Both the position numbers and the translations under genes were made by a program. This document shows, piece after piece, positions 14,118 through 27,976 of a stretch of DNA of 64,000 nucleotides (position 1 is the first letter of the stretch; every line of letters starts with the position of its first letter). Location: the NCBI GenBank assembly GCA_037952775.1, contig JBANAY010000003.1, positions 14,880,001-14,944,000 on the forward strand, written 5' to 3'. Origin of the DNA: Clonostachys chloroleuca. Lineage: Eukaryota; Ascomycota; Sordariomycetes; Hypocreales; Bionectriaceae. A model generated the notes under the pieces. The model made no database searches. It was not told the origin of the DNA and saw only the letters and a program-made list of their open reading frames with translations.

Positions 14118-17100
14118 TATTGCTCCCTCCCTATTAGTTTTATTCTTAAGACTAGTTTTTATAGCTAATACTTAGTATATAATTTCTTTATTCTTAATTA
14201 TTCCGTATATTACTAACTATATTACAGTCTTTATCTAAGAAATTATAGTAGTATAAGTATCTTATATCCCTAATTGAAGAGATAGGTATTAAAACTATAT
14301 CTTACTTAAATTATTTTAAGTATAAGAAGGTATATTATATAATTAAAGCTTCTTCTTACTATAGGGAGTATATAAAACTAGGTTAATCTTATAATAGTAT
14401 TAAGGTAGTATCTTAGTATATATAATTTTATTCCTTATATTTCTAATTCCTACTGATTTATATATAGTAAAATATTCAGTTATTAAAGAGCAGTATTTAG
14501 AGAATAAATTAGCTTTATCTGAGCTAGCTCTCCAGGAGGTTTTAGTAAAGGTTTCTTACCTTTATTATCAGTATTAGGTAGCTTATAAGAAATCCTAGTA
14601 TTTATTTTATTATAGGGTATATAATTTGGATAAACAGGATAGTATTTATACTCAGGAAGAGGTGATTTTAGAGGAGCAACAGGCTGTTAGTACAGTATAG
14701 TCCCTCAGTACTATAGGGATTATTAATTAGACTTTAATTCTTCCTGACTTTTCTAATCCTTTCTTTTTCCCTAATATTACTAGTAGAACTATCAGATAAG
14801 CTTCTAGTAGTTCTTCAGGTGCTTAGCAGGTTCCCAGGTATTATCTTTATTAGTATATCCCTTCTATTTAATAAAGTAGAATATTTATCTATTTCTAACT
14901 TCTTTCTTTAGTATTTTTTCTAGCTTATATTCTTCTTTATAGATCTTAATTAGATAGTCTTAATCTAAAGTATTTTCTAGTACTTTTTTAAATAATAAGA
15001 TATAAAAAACTAGGTAGATATATATTATATCTAGTAGTAAAAGTTTATAGTTAGTATCTAACTTTTTATTTTTAATTTTAAATAGTCTAAGTTTTTTATA
15101 GTCTAATTTATTACTTAGTTATATTATTATAATATTTTTATAAAGTAGGTAGACTTTATCTCCCTTCTTTAAGATTAGTCCTTTTAATCTTATTTTATTA
15201 TAGTATTTTTTTATTCTTTCTTAGATAAATTCTAATTCTATCTTTATTTCTATATATAATAAGTATAATATTTCTTTTGTAAGTATAGCAGCAGGTATAT
15301 CCAGTCTATTGAGTATTTATTAGTTCTAGAATTCTGGTTTATAGCTATAGTTTATATATATAGGTATAAGCTAGGTAGATTCTTATACTGAGCTGTTATA
15401 TATAATCTGAGCTATAGGTAATAGTTATACTTAATTATCTTATTTATAATTAATATATACTTATAAGTATTATTCTAATATTTAGTTTAAATATTCTATT
15501 TATTTATTACTCTAGGGGTAGTAAACTATTAAAAGCTTATACTTAGTACCTATTTATACTATAAGTAATTACTAAAATTTAGAGATAAAAGTTATTTCTC
15601 TATCTGAGATTATTTCTTTAGGTAGTCTATAGTAACTAACTATATATTATAGGAATTAGTATATAAGGTCTTCTATAGAACTTACTTCCTTATATAGAAT
15701 AAAATATCTATACTTTATAAGTCTGTTAATAATAACTAGGATACTATTATACTATACTCTTATTATAGGTTCTATTAATAATAGTAGTTTAATAATATAG
15801 TTAAAAGATATTAATTACTATAGTTATTCTAGTACTAGAACTAGCTTAAGTTCTCTATATAGTTTATATCTTATAGATTTAATTTATATATAAGTATTAT
15901 ATTCTGAAACTATAGTTTATATATCTTTTTATAGACCAGGGTAATTATAATATTATCTTATTCTATTAAATATTTTCTTAACTCCTTAATATCCTAAGAG
16001 TAGATACTTATAGATTTCTTTAATAAGTACTATTCTTATATCTTACTATAGTATCTTTATATCTAGTATAATATCTATCTAGACCTTAGTATATACTATT
16101 TCTTTTAGTATAGTACCTAAAGTTTATTATACTAAATATCCTTTATTATTTATTAAAAACAGTTATCTATTAGTTTTCAGAATTATTTGTTTATATACAG
16201 GTTTCTAGCTAAGAGCATTAGCTTATCTGTTTTCTATTCCTTTTTAATATAAGATTTTATAGTTGAACTTAGATAAGTATTTAGTATAGTATATTTATTA
16301 TCTATTAAGTTATTAAGTTATAGCGAAGTACTAAATATTCTTATAGTCTATATATACTTTAACCTTATATTATATTCCTAGGTAGTAGTATTCAAATTTT
16401 TCGAATATATATATAATAGCTATAAATTCCTTATTATAGATAGGGTAGTTGAGTTCTATACTATATAGTTTCTTCAAGTAGAATACTACAGGGTATAGTC
16501 TCCCTTTATTATCCCTTTAGCTAACTTATATACTAATTGCAAAGTCTGAAGTATTAGTTTTAAGTTCTACTTTCTTATTTAGATTAAATATCTATAGTAT
16601 AGGTTTATAGGTTATATAATTCTTAATATTATTAAATATATCCTGATATTTTAAATTCTATTAAAATTCTTTTTCTTTCTTTATTAGATTATATAGGGGT
16701 ATAGTAATTTTCCTATAGTCTTTAATAAATTATTAGTAGTAATTAGTAAATCTGAGGAAAGCTTATACTTCTTTAATATTTATTAGTTCCTCCTATTTAG
16801 AAACTATAGTAATTTTACTTTTTTCTATTTATATTTTATTAGGTTAAATAGTATATCCTAGGAAGTTAACTTCCTTAATATAAAACTAACTTTTCTTAGG
16901 TTCTACTAGGAGATTTATATCTTCTAGTTTCTTTAGGACCTTATATATATATTCTTTATATATATTTAGGTTATCTAAGAATATTAAAATATTATTAAGA
17001 TATATAACTATAAAGATATTAAAATACTCCCAGAGTACTTAATTAATTATTTATTAGAATATTATAGGTATATTTATTAGTCCGAAGGGTATAATAAGAT

Positions 17101-20100
17101 ACTTATATAAGCTAAACTTTATTCTAAATACTATTTTCTATTTATTTCCTTCTTTAATTTATATTAAGTTATAAGCTCCCTTTAGATCTAGTATAGTAAA
17201 CTACTATTTACCCTGTAATTAGTCTCTGAATTCTATAATTAGTAATAAGAGTATTCTGTCTTTATATATAATCTTATTTAGCTAGTAATAGTTAATAACT
17301 AAATAGAGTTTACTATTCTTTTTAAGTATAAATATTACAGGATATCCTATAGATAAAGTTAATAATTATATATAGCCCTTTACTAATATATTATTAATAT
17401 ATTTATAGAGTATTTATAACTAAGGTTCTATAAGGTTATAGAGTTTATAGAAGGCTAGTTCTCCTCTATTAATAGTAGAGATTTTATAATCCTATTAGCT
17501 GTATTATAGTAATCCAGTTTCTAAGGTTTTCTTAAATAATTTATTATATTTCTAGTATTCCTTTAGGATATAATCCAGTCTTCCCCTTTTAAGATATTCT
17601 TCCTTATCTTTTTATAGTTATTTCTTTCTAGCTTGCTTATACTATAGATTAAACTTAATATTATAATTATATTTTTATTAATTTATTATATATATCTAAT
17701 TAATAAAGTTTATTTCTAGGGGTTATTCTAATTTTTATATTTAGCTTAAGATTTATTTTATTTATTATAATTCTTAGTAGGATAGATTTTTTAGTATACC
17801 AGGTTATAGTACTATTAAGGCTATAACTACTATATCTACTTATTATTATAAGTTATTACTTTAGTTTTTTATAGTAGTACTTTTAGTTATTAAGGAATTA
17901 TTATATTCTTCTAATACCTAATAAAATTTCGATTTCTATTAATTCTAATATAGATTTATAAGAGTATTCCTCTACTCTATACAGCTGGTAAACTAGTCTA
18001 TTAGTAGGTTTATATCTTATAGCTATAATAATCCTAGTATAATATTATAGGAATTTAATAGTACTAGGTTATATATAATATTAAATTCTTTCCTTTGAAT
18101 TTCAGTTATAAGGTAATTAGTCTTAGAGTTAATAATTCTATTATTATATTTAAATAATATTCTATCCAGAGTTATAATATTATAGAACTTCTTCTTTATC
18201 CTCTATAGTAGGCAGAGTTAGTTAATTACTACTAGTAAGATATAGTTATATAATACTCTACAGTCTATCTATATTATAAGCTAGTATCCCTTAATCTTAA
18301 TATCTATAATAATATTAATTAAATTTCCTCTCTTAATAGCTGCTAGGGTCTTCTAATTTAATATTATTTTACTATACTATAGCTCTGTTATAGATAGTTT
18401 ATATTATTTTTTATCTAGTTAACTTATTATTTAAGTTATTCTTACTCTTCTTTATTCTTAGGTACTTATTTCAGGATATCTATAAGGGTCCTTAGTTTAT
18501 CTATAGAGCTAGGAATAAATTATTTATATTTCCTTTTCTAATTATTTAATTTATTAATTATTATAGATATTCTATTATTAGAGTAGGCTTTATTCTATTC
18601 TTTTTTATTAGTAGAGGTAATTTCCTATTCCTTTATATTATTACTTTCTCTGCTATCTGTTAGAGATAGTATGCCTTATTTATAATATTATCTTATTTCT
18701 TCTTCCTACTACTAATACTATTTAAGGTATATCTTAGCAGGGTTTATATTATTATTACTATATTTAGCTAGTTCTAGTACTATTATTTTAGCTTCTAGAT
18801 AGTTCCTATACTTCTAGTTATAGTATTATTCAATTTAACTATTATATTTAGCTATTACTTAATCTTTAAAGTCCTTATTCTTATACTATAATTCGATTTT
18901 AGCCTTTTTATAAACCTTATATCTTAGTTTAGTATATAATTCTGCTGGTAGTTTACTATAAGTATATTCTTCAGAGTATTCTTCTAAATCTTTCTTAAAG
19001 ATAGTATATTATTTTATACCCTATTATTAGTATATAAATTATTATATCTGTTCTATAGTATATTTATTAGGTATCTTTCTGTTAGGGTATAGAAAGAAAT
19101 TATTTTTAGCTTTCTCTATCTAATATACTTAGTATTAATTATTATAACAGGTTATTTATAATTCCAGAGGGTAGTTATATATTTATATTATCTCTATACA
19201 GATTAGTATCTTATATATACTATTACCGAGCTATATAGTACTAATAGTATTATTTCTAAAAATAACTAGTTCTTCTGATATATCTGGATATTATTCCTAT
19301 ATCTTCTCTTAGTAGTATATATAGAGTTTACTATATTTAGCTTTAATTTCTATCTATATCTACTAGTATTATTCTTTCTTAGTAGAGTTTTGCAGAATAA
19401 CTCTATTAGTATAGTAGAATATATATTTATATTTAGTAGGTAGTCTAAATCCTAGGACCGGTTCCCCTTATTTAAGCTTTTCCTTAAGCTCTTAGAAGAT
19501 CTATTAGATTTCTTCTTATTATTTCCTAGCTATACTAAGTTTTATATATTCCTCAGGTTCTAGTACTTCTTAGAAAATAGATATATCTCTTAAAGAATAC
19601 TTAGGAATTATAATAGTTATAGGAGTTTCTTCCCGGTTAATTTTATATATTATTCCTAAAACTTTAGTATTAGTTTTTCTAATTACTCCTAATTACTTCT
19701 TACTATCCTTAGCAGGTTTCTAATCTTCCCTCTTCTTATCTTTCTTAGGTTCTGAATATTAGGATAAAATATATTTAACCTTATTATAATTATAGTATTT
19801 ATATTTCTCTATAGCTCCTAGCTCTATAGGTTCTATATATATTCCAGAGACTATAGTATACTATTATTATAGTTTCCTAGTATTAGTAAAATAGGTTATT
19901 TACTATTTATAAGTTCACTATTAGTACTATTAGTTATTAATTCTTATAGCTATAGTTATATACTTATAAATACTTACTAATCTATTTTCTTTATAGAGTT
20001 TATTCTAAACTTCTTTTTTAAGTTAGTTAAAGTAGTAAGATATAGTATATTCCTTATTCTATCCAGTCTTAGCTAGTAGCTGGAGGTAGTAAGTACTGAA

Positions 20101-20750
20101 GGTTAAATATAATCCTTTCTGAGTAAGTATATTAATCTTATATTCTACCTTATATTTCTTATCTTAAATACCGAAGGTTTATTTAAGAACTTCTATAAAG
20201 TAATTAAAACTTATTATAATATTAATAGTTTATTAGCTTCCCTATCTGCTAAGGTATTCCCTTATAATAGGTTTAAACTAGTTAAGTATAACTCCTTTAA
20301 GTTATAAATAGATATATATAACCTTCCTTTTACTAGTATTAAGTATAATAGGAAAGTAATTAAAATATACTTAGAATTAAGTTATAAATCCTTAGAGTTT
20401 ATCTTAGGTTCTATTAAATATCTCAGGTAGTAGTAGCTTAAGCAGTTATTCTAGCTTATAACCCTGAATAGCAGTTATAGCTTGTATATAGATATTAGTA
20501 TTTATAGTAGCTTGCTATACTATAAGGGCTATTATATTAGCTAACTCCTAGTAAGTATCCGTAAGGTATATATTAAGCTAGTTAACTTAGTCTTATAAGA
20601 GCTGTATTTCCTCAGTATAGTTATTATTATCCTTACTACTGTTATTACTATCCTTATCTATAGTATTATCCTTAATAGTTAGAGCAGGTAGATTATTATT
20701 AGCAGCAGGAGTATACTATTATTAGGCTTAGGGTACTACAGTAGCTATAA
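13723..20750 (-). mobile_element. Element B: chromodomain Ty3/Gypsy retrotransposon, 5' end lost in the assembly gap
   Basis: This is a second copy of the element A family in the same orientation. Its 395-bp 3' LTR is at 13723-14117. The interior matches element A base for base in layout, with the reverse transcriptase block near 17000. By comparison with A the interior should end at about 20810, so the N run at 20751 removes about 60 bp of interior plus the whole 5' LTR. RIP is heavy, but some sites differ from A (for example ctgctcc against ctactcc next to the LTR), so the copies mutated independently. The bases before it (13718-13722, agctg) are the expected left target duplication; the right one is not assembled. 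Confidence 0.85.
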
Positions 20751-20850
20751 NNNNNNNNNNNNNNNNNNNNNNNNNNNNNNNNNNNNNNNNNNNNNNNNNN
20801 NNNNNNNNNNNNNNNNNNNNNNNNNNNNNNNNNNNNNNNNNNNNNNNNNN
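20751..20850. other. Assembly gap (100 N)
   Basis: Exactly 100 unknown bases, the usual placeholder for a gap of unknown length. It lies between the 5' ends of two copies of one retrotransposon in opposite orientation. The missing sequence must hold at least about 60 bp of B interior, a 395-bp B LTR and about 357 bp of the C LTR. The true distance is therefore probably 0.8 kb or more, and longer if the displaced part of element D is also there. Confidence 0.95.
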
Positions 20851-20999
20851 CTAGACCCCTATTCAGTATAAGTTATCTAACTGTTATATATTAATAACTC
20901 TTATTCAGCTGATTACCTTATCTTAATTGCTATATAATAATAAAGAAGATATTATAGCTATTATAGTACCTTAAGCCTAGTAATAGTATACTCCTGCTA

Positions 21000-23900
21000 C
21001 TAATAATAACCTATCTGCTCTAACTGTTGAGGATAATACTATAGATAAAGATAGTAATAATAGCAGCGAGGATAATAATAACTATACTAAAGAAATCTAG
21101 CTCTTATAAGACCAAGTTAACCAGCTTAATATATATCTTATGGATACTTATTAGGAATTAGCTAATATAATAGCCCTTATAGTATAGTAAGCTGCTATAA
21201 ATACTAATATCTATACTTAGACTGTAACTGCTGTTTAAGGATAAGAGCTAGAATAACTACTTAAGCTACTACTACTTAAAATATTCAATAGAACCCAAAA
21301 TAAACTCTAAGGATTTATAACTTAACTTTAAATATATTTTAATTACTTTCCTATTATACTTAATACTAGTAAAAGGAAGGTTATATATATCTACTTATAA
21401 CTTAAAGGAGTTATACTTAACTAGTTTAAACCTATTATAAGGGAATACTTTAGTAAATAGGGAAGCTAATAAACTATTAATATTATAATAAGTTTTAATT
21501 ACTTTATAGAAGTTCTTAAATAAACCTTTAGTATTTAAGATAAGAAGTATAAGGCGGAATATAAAATTAATATACTTACTCAGAAAGGATTATATTTAAC
21601 CTTTAGTACTTACTACCTCCAGCTACTAGCTAAGACTGGATAGAATAAGGAATATACTATATCTTACTACTTTAACTAACTTAAAAGGGAAGTTCAGGAT
21701 AAACTCTATAAGGAAAACAGGCTAGTAAGTATTTATAAGTATATAACTATAGCTATAAGAATTAATAACTAATAGTACTAATAATAAACTTATAAATAGT
21801 AAATAACCTATTTTACTAATACTAGAAAACTATAATAATAGTATACTATAGTCTCTGGGATATATATAGAACCTATAGAGCTAGGAGCTATAGAGAAATA
21901 TAAATACTATAACTATAATAAGGTTAGATATATTTCACCCTAATATCTAGAATCTAAGAAAGATAAGAAGAAAGATTAGAAACCTGCTAAGGATAGTAAG
22001 AAGTAACTAGGAGTAATTAGGAAAACTAATACTAAAGTTTTAGGAATAATATATAAGATTAACTAAGAAGAAACCCCTATAACTATTATAATCCCTAAGT
22101 ATCCTCTAAAAGATATACCTATTTTCTAAGAAGTACTAGAACCTAAGGAATATATAAAACTCAGTATAGCTAGGAAATAATAAGAAGAGATTTAGTAGAT
22201 CTTCTAAAAGCTTAAGGAAAAGTTTAAATAAGGGGAATAAGTCCTAGGATTTAGACTACCTACTAAATATAAATATATATTCTACTATACTAATAGAGTT
22301 ATTCCGTAGAACTCTACTAAGAAAGAATAATATTAGCAGATAAGGATAGAAATTAAAGCTAAATATAGCGAACTTTATATATATTATTAAGAAAGGATAT
22401 AGGAATAATATCCAGATATATTAGAAGAACTAGTTATTTTTAGAAATAATACTATTAGTACTATACAGCTTAGTAATAGTATATATAAGATACCGACCTA
22501 TATAAAAATAATATAGATATATAACTACCCTCTGGAATTATAAATAATCTGCTATAATAATTAATACTAAGTATATTAAATAGAGAAAGCTAAAAATAAT
22601 TTCTTTCTATACCCTAACAGAAGGATACCTAATAAATATACTACAGAACAGATATAATAATTTATATACTAATAATAGGGTATAAAATAATATACTATCT
22701 TTAAGAAAGATTTAGAGGAATACCCTGAAGAATATACTTATAGTAAACTACTAGCAGAATTATATACTAAATTAAGGTATAAGGTTTATAAGAAAGCTAA
22801 GATCGAACTATAGTATAAAAACAAGGACCTTAAAGATTAAGCAATAGCTAAATATAATAGTCGAATTAAATAATACTATAACTAGAAGTATAGGAACTAC
22901 TTAGAAGCTAAAATAATAGTACTAGAACTAGCTAAATATAGTAATAATAATATAAACCCTGCTAAAATATATTTATAGTAATACTAACTATAGGAAGAAG
23001 AAATAAAGTAATACTATAAATAAGATATACTATCTCTAATAGATAGTAGAGAAAGCAGTAATATAGAGGAATAAGAAATTACCTCTACTAATAAGAAAGA
23101 ATAGGATAAAGCCTACTCTAATAATAGGATATTTATAATAATTAGTAAACTAAATAATTAGAAAAAGAAATATAAATAATTTATCCCTAGTTCTATAGAT
23201 AAACTAAGAACCCTTATAGATATCCTAAAATAGGTACCTAAGAATAAAGAAGAGTAAGAATAGTTTAAATAATAAGTTAACCAGGTAAAAAACAATATAA
23301 ACTATCTGTAATAGGGCTATAGTACAGTAAAATAATATTAAATTAGAAGACCTTAGGAGCTATTAAGAGAGGAAATTTAATTAATATTATTATAGATATT
23401 AAAATTAAGGGATACTAGCTTATAGTATAGATAGACTATAGAGTATTATATAATTATATTTTACTAGCAGTAATTAACTAACTCTGCCTACTATAGAGAA
23501 TAAAGAAAAAGTCCTATAATATTATAACCCCGGATAGAATATTATTTAAGTATAATAATAGAATTATTAACTCTGAGACTAATTACCTTATAACTGAAAT
23601 TTAAAGGAAAGAATTTAATATTATATATAACCTAGTACTATTAAATTCCTATAATATTATATTAGGATTACTATAGTTATAAGATATAAACCTACTAATA
23701 GACTAGTTTACTAGCTATATAGAGTAGAGGGATACTCTTATAAATCTATATTAGGATTAATAGAAATTGAAATTTTATTAGATATTAGAAGAATATAATG
23801 ATTCCTTAATAACTAAAAGTATTACTATAAAAAACCAAAATAATAACTTATAATAATAAGTAGATATAGTAGTTATAGCCTTAATAGTACTATAATCTAG

Positions 23901-26900
23901 TATACTGAAGAATTTATCCTACTAAGAATTATAATAAATAAAATAAATCTTAAGCCAGATATAAAAACTAAAATAACCCCTAGAAATAGATTTTATTAAT
24001 TAGATATATATAATAAATTAATAAAAATATAACTATAATATTAAGTTTAATCTATAGTATAAATAAGTAAGAAAGGAATAACTATAAAAAGATAAAGAGG
24101 AATATCTTAAAAGGGGAAAACTGGATTATATCCTAAAGGAATACTAGAAATATAATAAACTATTTAAGGAAACCTTAGAAACTAGATTACTATAATATAG
24201 CTAATAGGATTATAAAATCTCTATTATTAATAGAGGAGAACTAGCCTTCTATAAACTCTATAACTTTATAGAACCTCAGTTATAAATACTCTATAAATAT
24301 ATTAATAATATATTAGCAAAAGGCTATATATAGTTATTAACTTTATCTATAGGATACCCTGTAATATTTATACTAAAAAAGAATAATAAACTCTGTTTAG
24401 TTATTAACTATTACTAACTAAATAAGATTATATATAAGGACAGGATACCCTTACTACTAATTATAGAACTTAGAGACTAATTATAGGGTAAATAGTAGTT
24501 TACTATACTAGACCTAAAGGGAGCTTATAACTTAATATAAATAAAAGAAGAAGACAAATAGAAAATAGTATTTAGAATAAAGTTTAGCTTATATAAGTAC
24601 CTTATTATACCCTTCGGACTAATAAACATACCTATAATATTCTAACGAATAATTAATCAAGTACTCCAGGAGTATCTTAATATCTTTATAGTTATATATC
24701 TTAATAATATTTTAATATTCTTAGATAATCTGGATATATATAAGGAATATATATATAAGGTCTTAAAGAAACTAGAAGATATAAATCTCCTAGTAGAACC
24801 TAAGAAAAGTTAGTTTTATATTAAGGAAGTTAACTTCCTAGAATATACTATTCAACCTAATAAAATATAAATAGAGAAAAGCAAAATTACTATAGTTTCT
24901 AAATAGGAGGAACTAATAAATATTAAAGAAGTATAAACCTTCCTCGGATTTACTAATTACTACTAATAATTTATTAAAGACTATAGAAGGATTACTATAC
25001 TACTATATAATCTAATAAAGAAAGAAAAAGAATTTCAATAGAATTTAAAATATTAAGATATATTTAATAATATTAAGAATTATATAACCTATAAACCTAT
25101 ACTATAGATATTTAATCTAAATAAAGAAGTAGAACTTAAAACTAATACTTTAGATTTTATAATTAGTATATAAATCAGCTAAAAGGATAATAAAAGGAGA
25201 TTATACTCTGTAGTATTCTACTTAAAGAAACTATACAGTATAGAACTTAACTACCCTATCTATAACAAGGAGTTTATAGCTATTATATATATATTTAAAG
25301 AATTTAAATACTACTGCCTAGGAATATAATATAAGATTAAGATATATATAGATTATAAGAATATTTAGTATTTTACTATAACTTAGTAACTTAACAGATA
25401 ATAAATATACTATACTGAATACTTATCTAAATTTAACTATAAAATTATATATTAAAAAGGATTAGAAAACAGATAAGCTAATACTCTTAGCTGGAAACCT
25501 AAGTATAAGTAAATAATTCTAAAAACTAATAGATAACTATTTTTAATAAATAATAAAGAATATTTAGTATAATAAACTTTAGGTACTATACTAAAAGAAA
25601 TAATATATACTAAAGTCCAGATAGATACTATACCAGATATAAAGATACTATAGTAAGATATAAGAATAGTACTTATTAAAGAAATCTATAAGTACCTGCT
25701 CTTAGGATATTAAGGAGTTAAGAAAATATTTAATAGGATAAGATAATATTATAATTACTCTGGTCTATAAAAAGATATATAAACTATAGTTTTAGAATAT
25801 AATACTTATATATAAATTAAATCCGTAAGATATAAACTATATAAAGAACTTAAGCTAGTTCTAGTACCAGAATAACTATAGTAATTAATATCTTTTAACT
25901 ATATTATTAAATTACTATTATTAATAGAACCTATAATAGGAGTATAGTATAATAGTATCCTAGTTATTATTAATAGACTTATAAAGTATAGATATTTTAT
26001 CCTATATAAGGAAGTAAGCTCTGCAGAAGACCTTATATACTAATTCCTATAATATATAGTTAGTTACTATAGACTGCCTAAGGAGATAATCTCAGATAGA
26101 GGAATAACCTTTACCTCTAAATTTTAGTAATCCCTTATAGTATAAATAGATACTAAGTATAAGCTCTTAATAGCTTACTATCCCCAGAGTAATAGATAAA
26201 TAGAATATTTAAACTAGATATTAGAATAATACCTATAAGTATATATTAATTATAAATAAAATAATTAGGTATAATTATTACCTACAGCTTAGATTATATA
26301 TAATAGTTCAGTATAAGAATCTACCTAGCTTATACCTATATATATAAACTATAGTTATAAACCAGAATTCCAGAACTAATAAATACTTAATAGACTAGAT
26401 ATACCTGCTACTATACTTATAAAAGAAATATTATACTTATTATATATAGAAATAAAGATAGAATTAGAATTTATCTAAGGAAGAATAAAAAAATATTATA
26501 ATAAAATAAGATTAAAGGGACTAATCTTAAAGGAGAGAGATAAAGTCTACCTACTTTATAAAAATATTATAATAATATAACTAAGTAATAAATTAAACTA
26601 TAAAAAACTTAGACTATTTAAAATTAAAGATAAAAAATCAGATACTAACTATAAACTATTACTACTGGATATAATATATATCTACCCAGTTTTTTATATC
26701 TTATTACTTAAAAAAGCACTAGAAAATACTCTAGATTAAGACTATCTAATTAAGGTCTATAAAGAAAAATATAAGCTGGAAAAAATACTAAAGAAAGAAA
26801 TTAGAAATAGATAAATATTCTACTTTATTAAATAGAAGGGATATACTAATAAAGATAACACCTAGGAACCCGCTAAGTACCTAAAGAACTACCAGAAGCT

Positions 26901-26950
26901 TATCTAATAGTTCTACTAGTAATATTAGGGAAAAAGAAAAAATTAGAAAA
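21000..26950 (+). pseudogene. Element C gag-pol polyprotein relic with chromodomain
   Basis: The plus strand reads, in order: a gag-like region (about 21240-21780); a reverse transcriptase with FGLINIPIIFQ and YLNNILIF in place of YxDD (about 24600-24720); RNase H; an integrase core with SDRGITFTSKF near 26090-26120 and YYPQSN shortly after, holding the Asp and Glu of the DDE triad; and a chromodomain near 26780-26900 (IFYFIK, KGYTNKDNT). Chromodomain-bearing Gypsy elements are called chromoviruses, and the domain is thought to guide integration to heterochromatin. The reading is broken by many TAG/TAA codons at Gln/Trp positions, typical of RIP, and YxDD has become YLNN. It cannot be functional. 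Confidence 0.8.
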
Positions 26951-27567
26951 GTTAGAAAGAATTAAAGTCTAATTAATAATCCCTATAGTACTAAGGGACT
27001 ATACTATACTAACAGCCTATTACTCCTCTAAAATTACCTCCTCCTAAGTATAAATACTATCCTATTTATCTAAATTATATACCCTATAATAAAACAAATA
27101 TTAGGATTTCTCCCGAGCTACCTAATACTAATAATAAAGGCAAGAAACCTTTACTAAAGCCTCCTGGAGAGCTAGCTCAGATAAAGCTAATTTATTCTCT
27201 AAACACTGCTCTTTAGTAACCGAATATTTTACTATATACAAATTAGTAGGAATCAGAAATATAAAGAATAAAATTATATATACTGAGATACTACCTTAAT
27301 ACTATTATAAGATTAACCTAGCTTTATATACTCCCTACAGTAAGAAGAAGCTTTAATTATATAATATACCTTCTTATACTTAAAATAATTTAAATAAAGT
27401 ATAGTTTTAATATCTATCTCTTTAATTAGGGATATAAGATACTTATACTACTATAATTTCTTAGATAAAGACTATAATATAGTTAGTAATATATAGAATA
27501 ATTAAGGATAAAGAAATTATATACTAAGTATTAGCTATAAAAACTAGTCTTAAGGATAAAACTAATA

Positions 27568-27576
27568 GGGAGGGAG
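27568..27576 (+). other. Polypurine tract of element C
   Basis: The sequence gggagggag sits a few bases upstream of the 3' LTR (start 27582), in the position where plus-strand DNA synthesis is primed in LTR retrotransposons. The complement ctccctccc is conserved beside the LTRs of A (about 3218) and B (about 14123). It confirms the coding strand of each element. Confidence 0.75.
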
Positions 27577-27581
27577 TAATA

Positions 27582-27976
27582 TATTATAAATAAAGTATAT
27601 ATCTACTGTATTATATAGTAAACCCTACTTTTCTTACTAATAAGAGATAGATTACTCCAGATTATTAGTAAGCCTGAATAATTCTTAGCTAAACTTACTC
27701 TGGATCACCAGTAAGCTATTATAAGCCCCTAGTATATATATACATTTATTTTACTAGATAGAATACTCTTTCAGATAGTTATTAATATAGTTATAACTCT
27801 ACTGTAATATTATCTATATATCTATTATTACTAGCTCTATAATACTCGTATATTAACAGTAACTCGTATTATATAGCCTAAGATAACCTGATTATGCTAC
27901 TCAGAATAATACTCTAATTAGTTTAACCCCGACCTACCCTAGACCCCTATCCAGTATAAGTTATCCAACCATTATA
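27582..27976 (+). repeat. LTR of element C (3' LTR)
   Basis: This 395-bp LTR is the reverse complement of the A and B LTRs. It begins tattataaataaag and ends ttatccaaccattata. It retains aactcgtatt and accccgacctaccctagac, which are stretches of low RIP. Confidence 0.85.

Larger units (their letters stand above)
20851..27976 (+). mobile_element. Element C: chromodomain Ty3/Gypsy retrotransposon, 5' LTR truncated by the gap
   Basis: This is the third copy of the element A family, in opposite orientation to A and B. Only the last 38 bp of the 5' LTR are assembled (20851-20888). The interior (20889-27581) is 6,693 bp, exactly as in A. The polypurine tract gggagggag lies at 27568-27576, and the complete 3' LTR spans 27582-27976. 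The sequence on its right (27977 on) is the gag region of another element in the minus orientation. C therefore inserted into element D, and the expected target duplication on that side is cctta (27977-27981). Confidence 0.87.
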
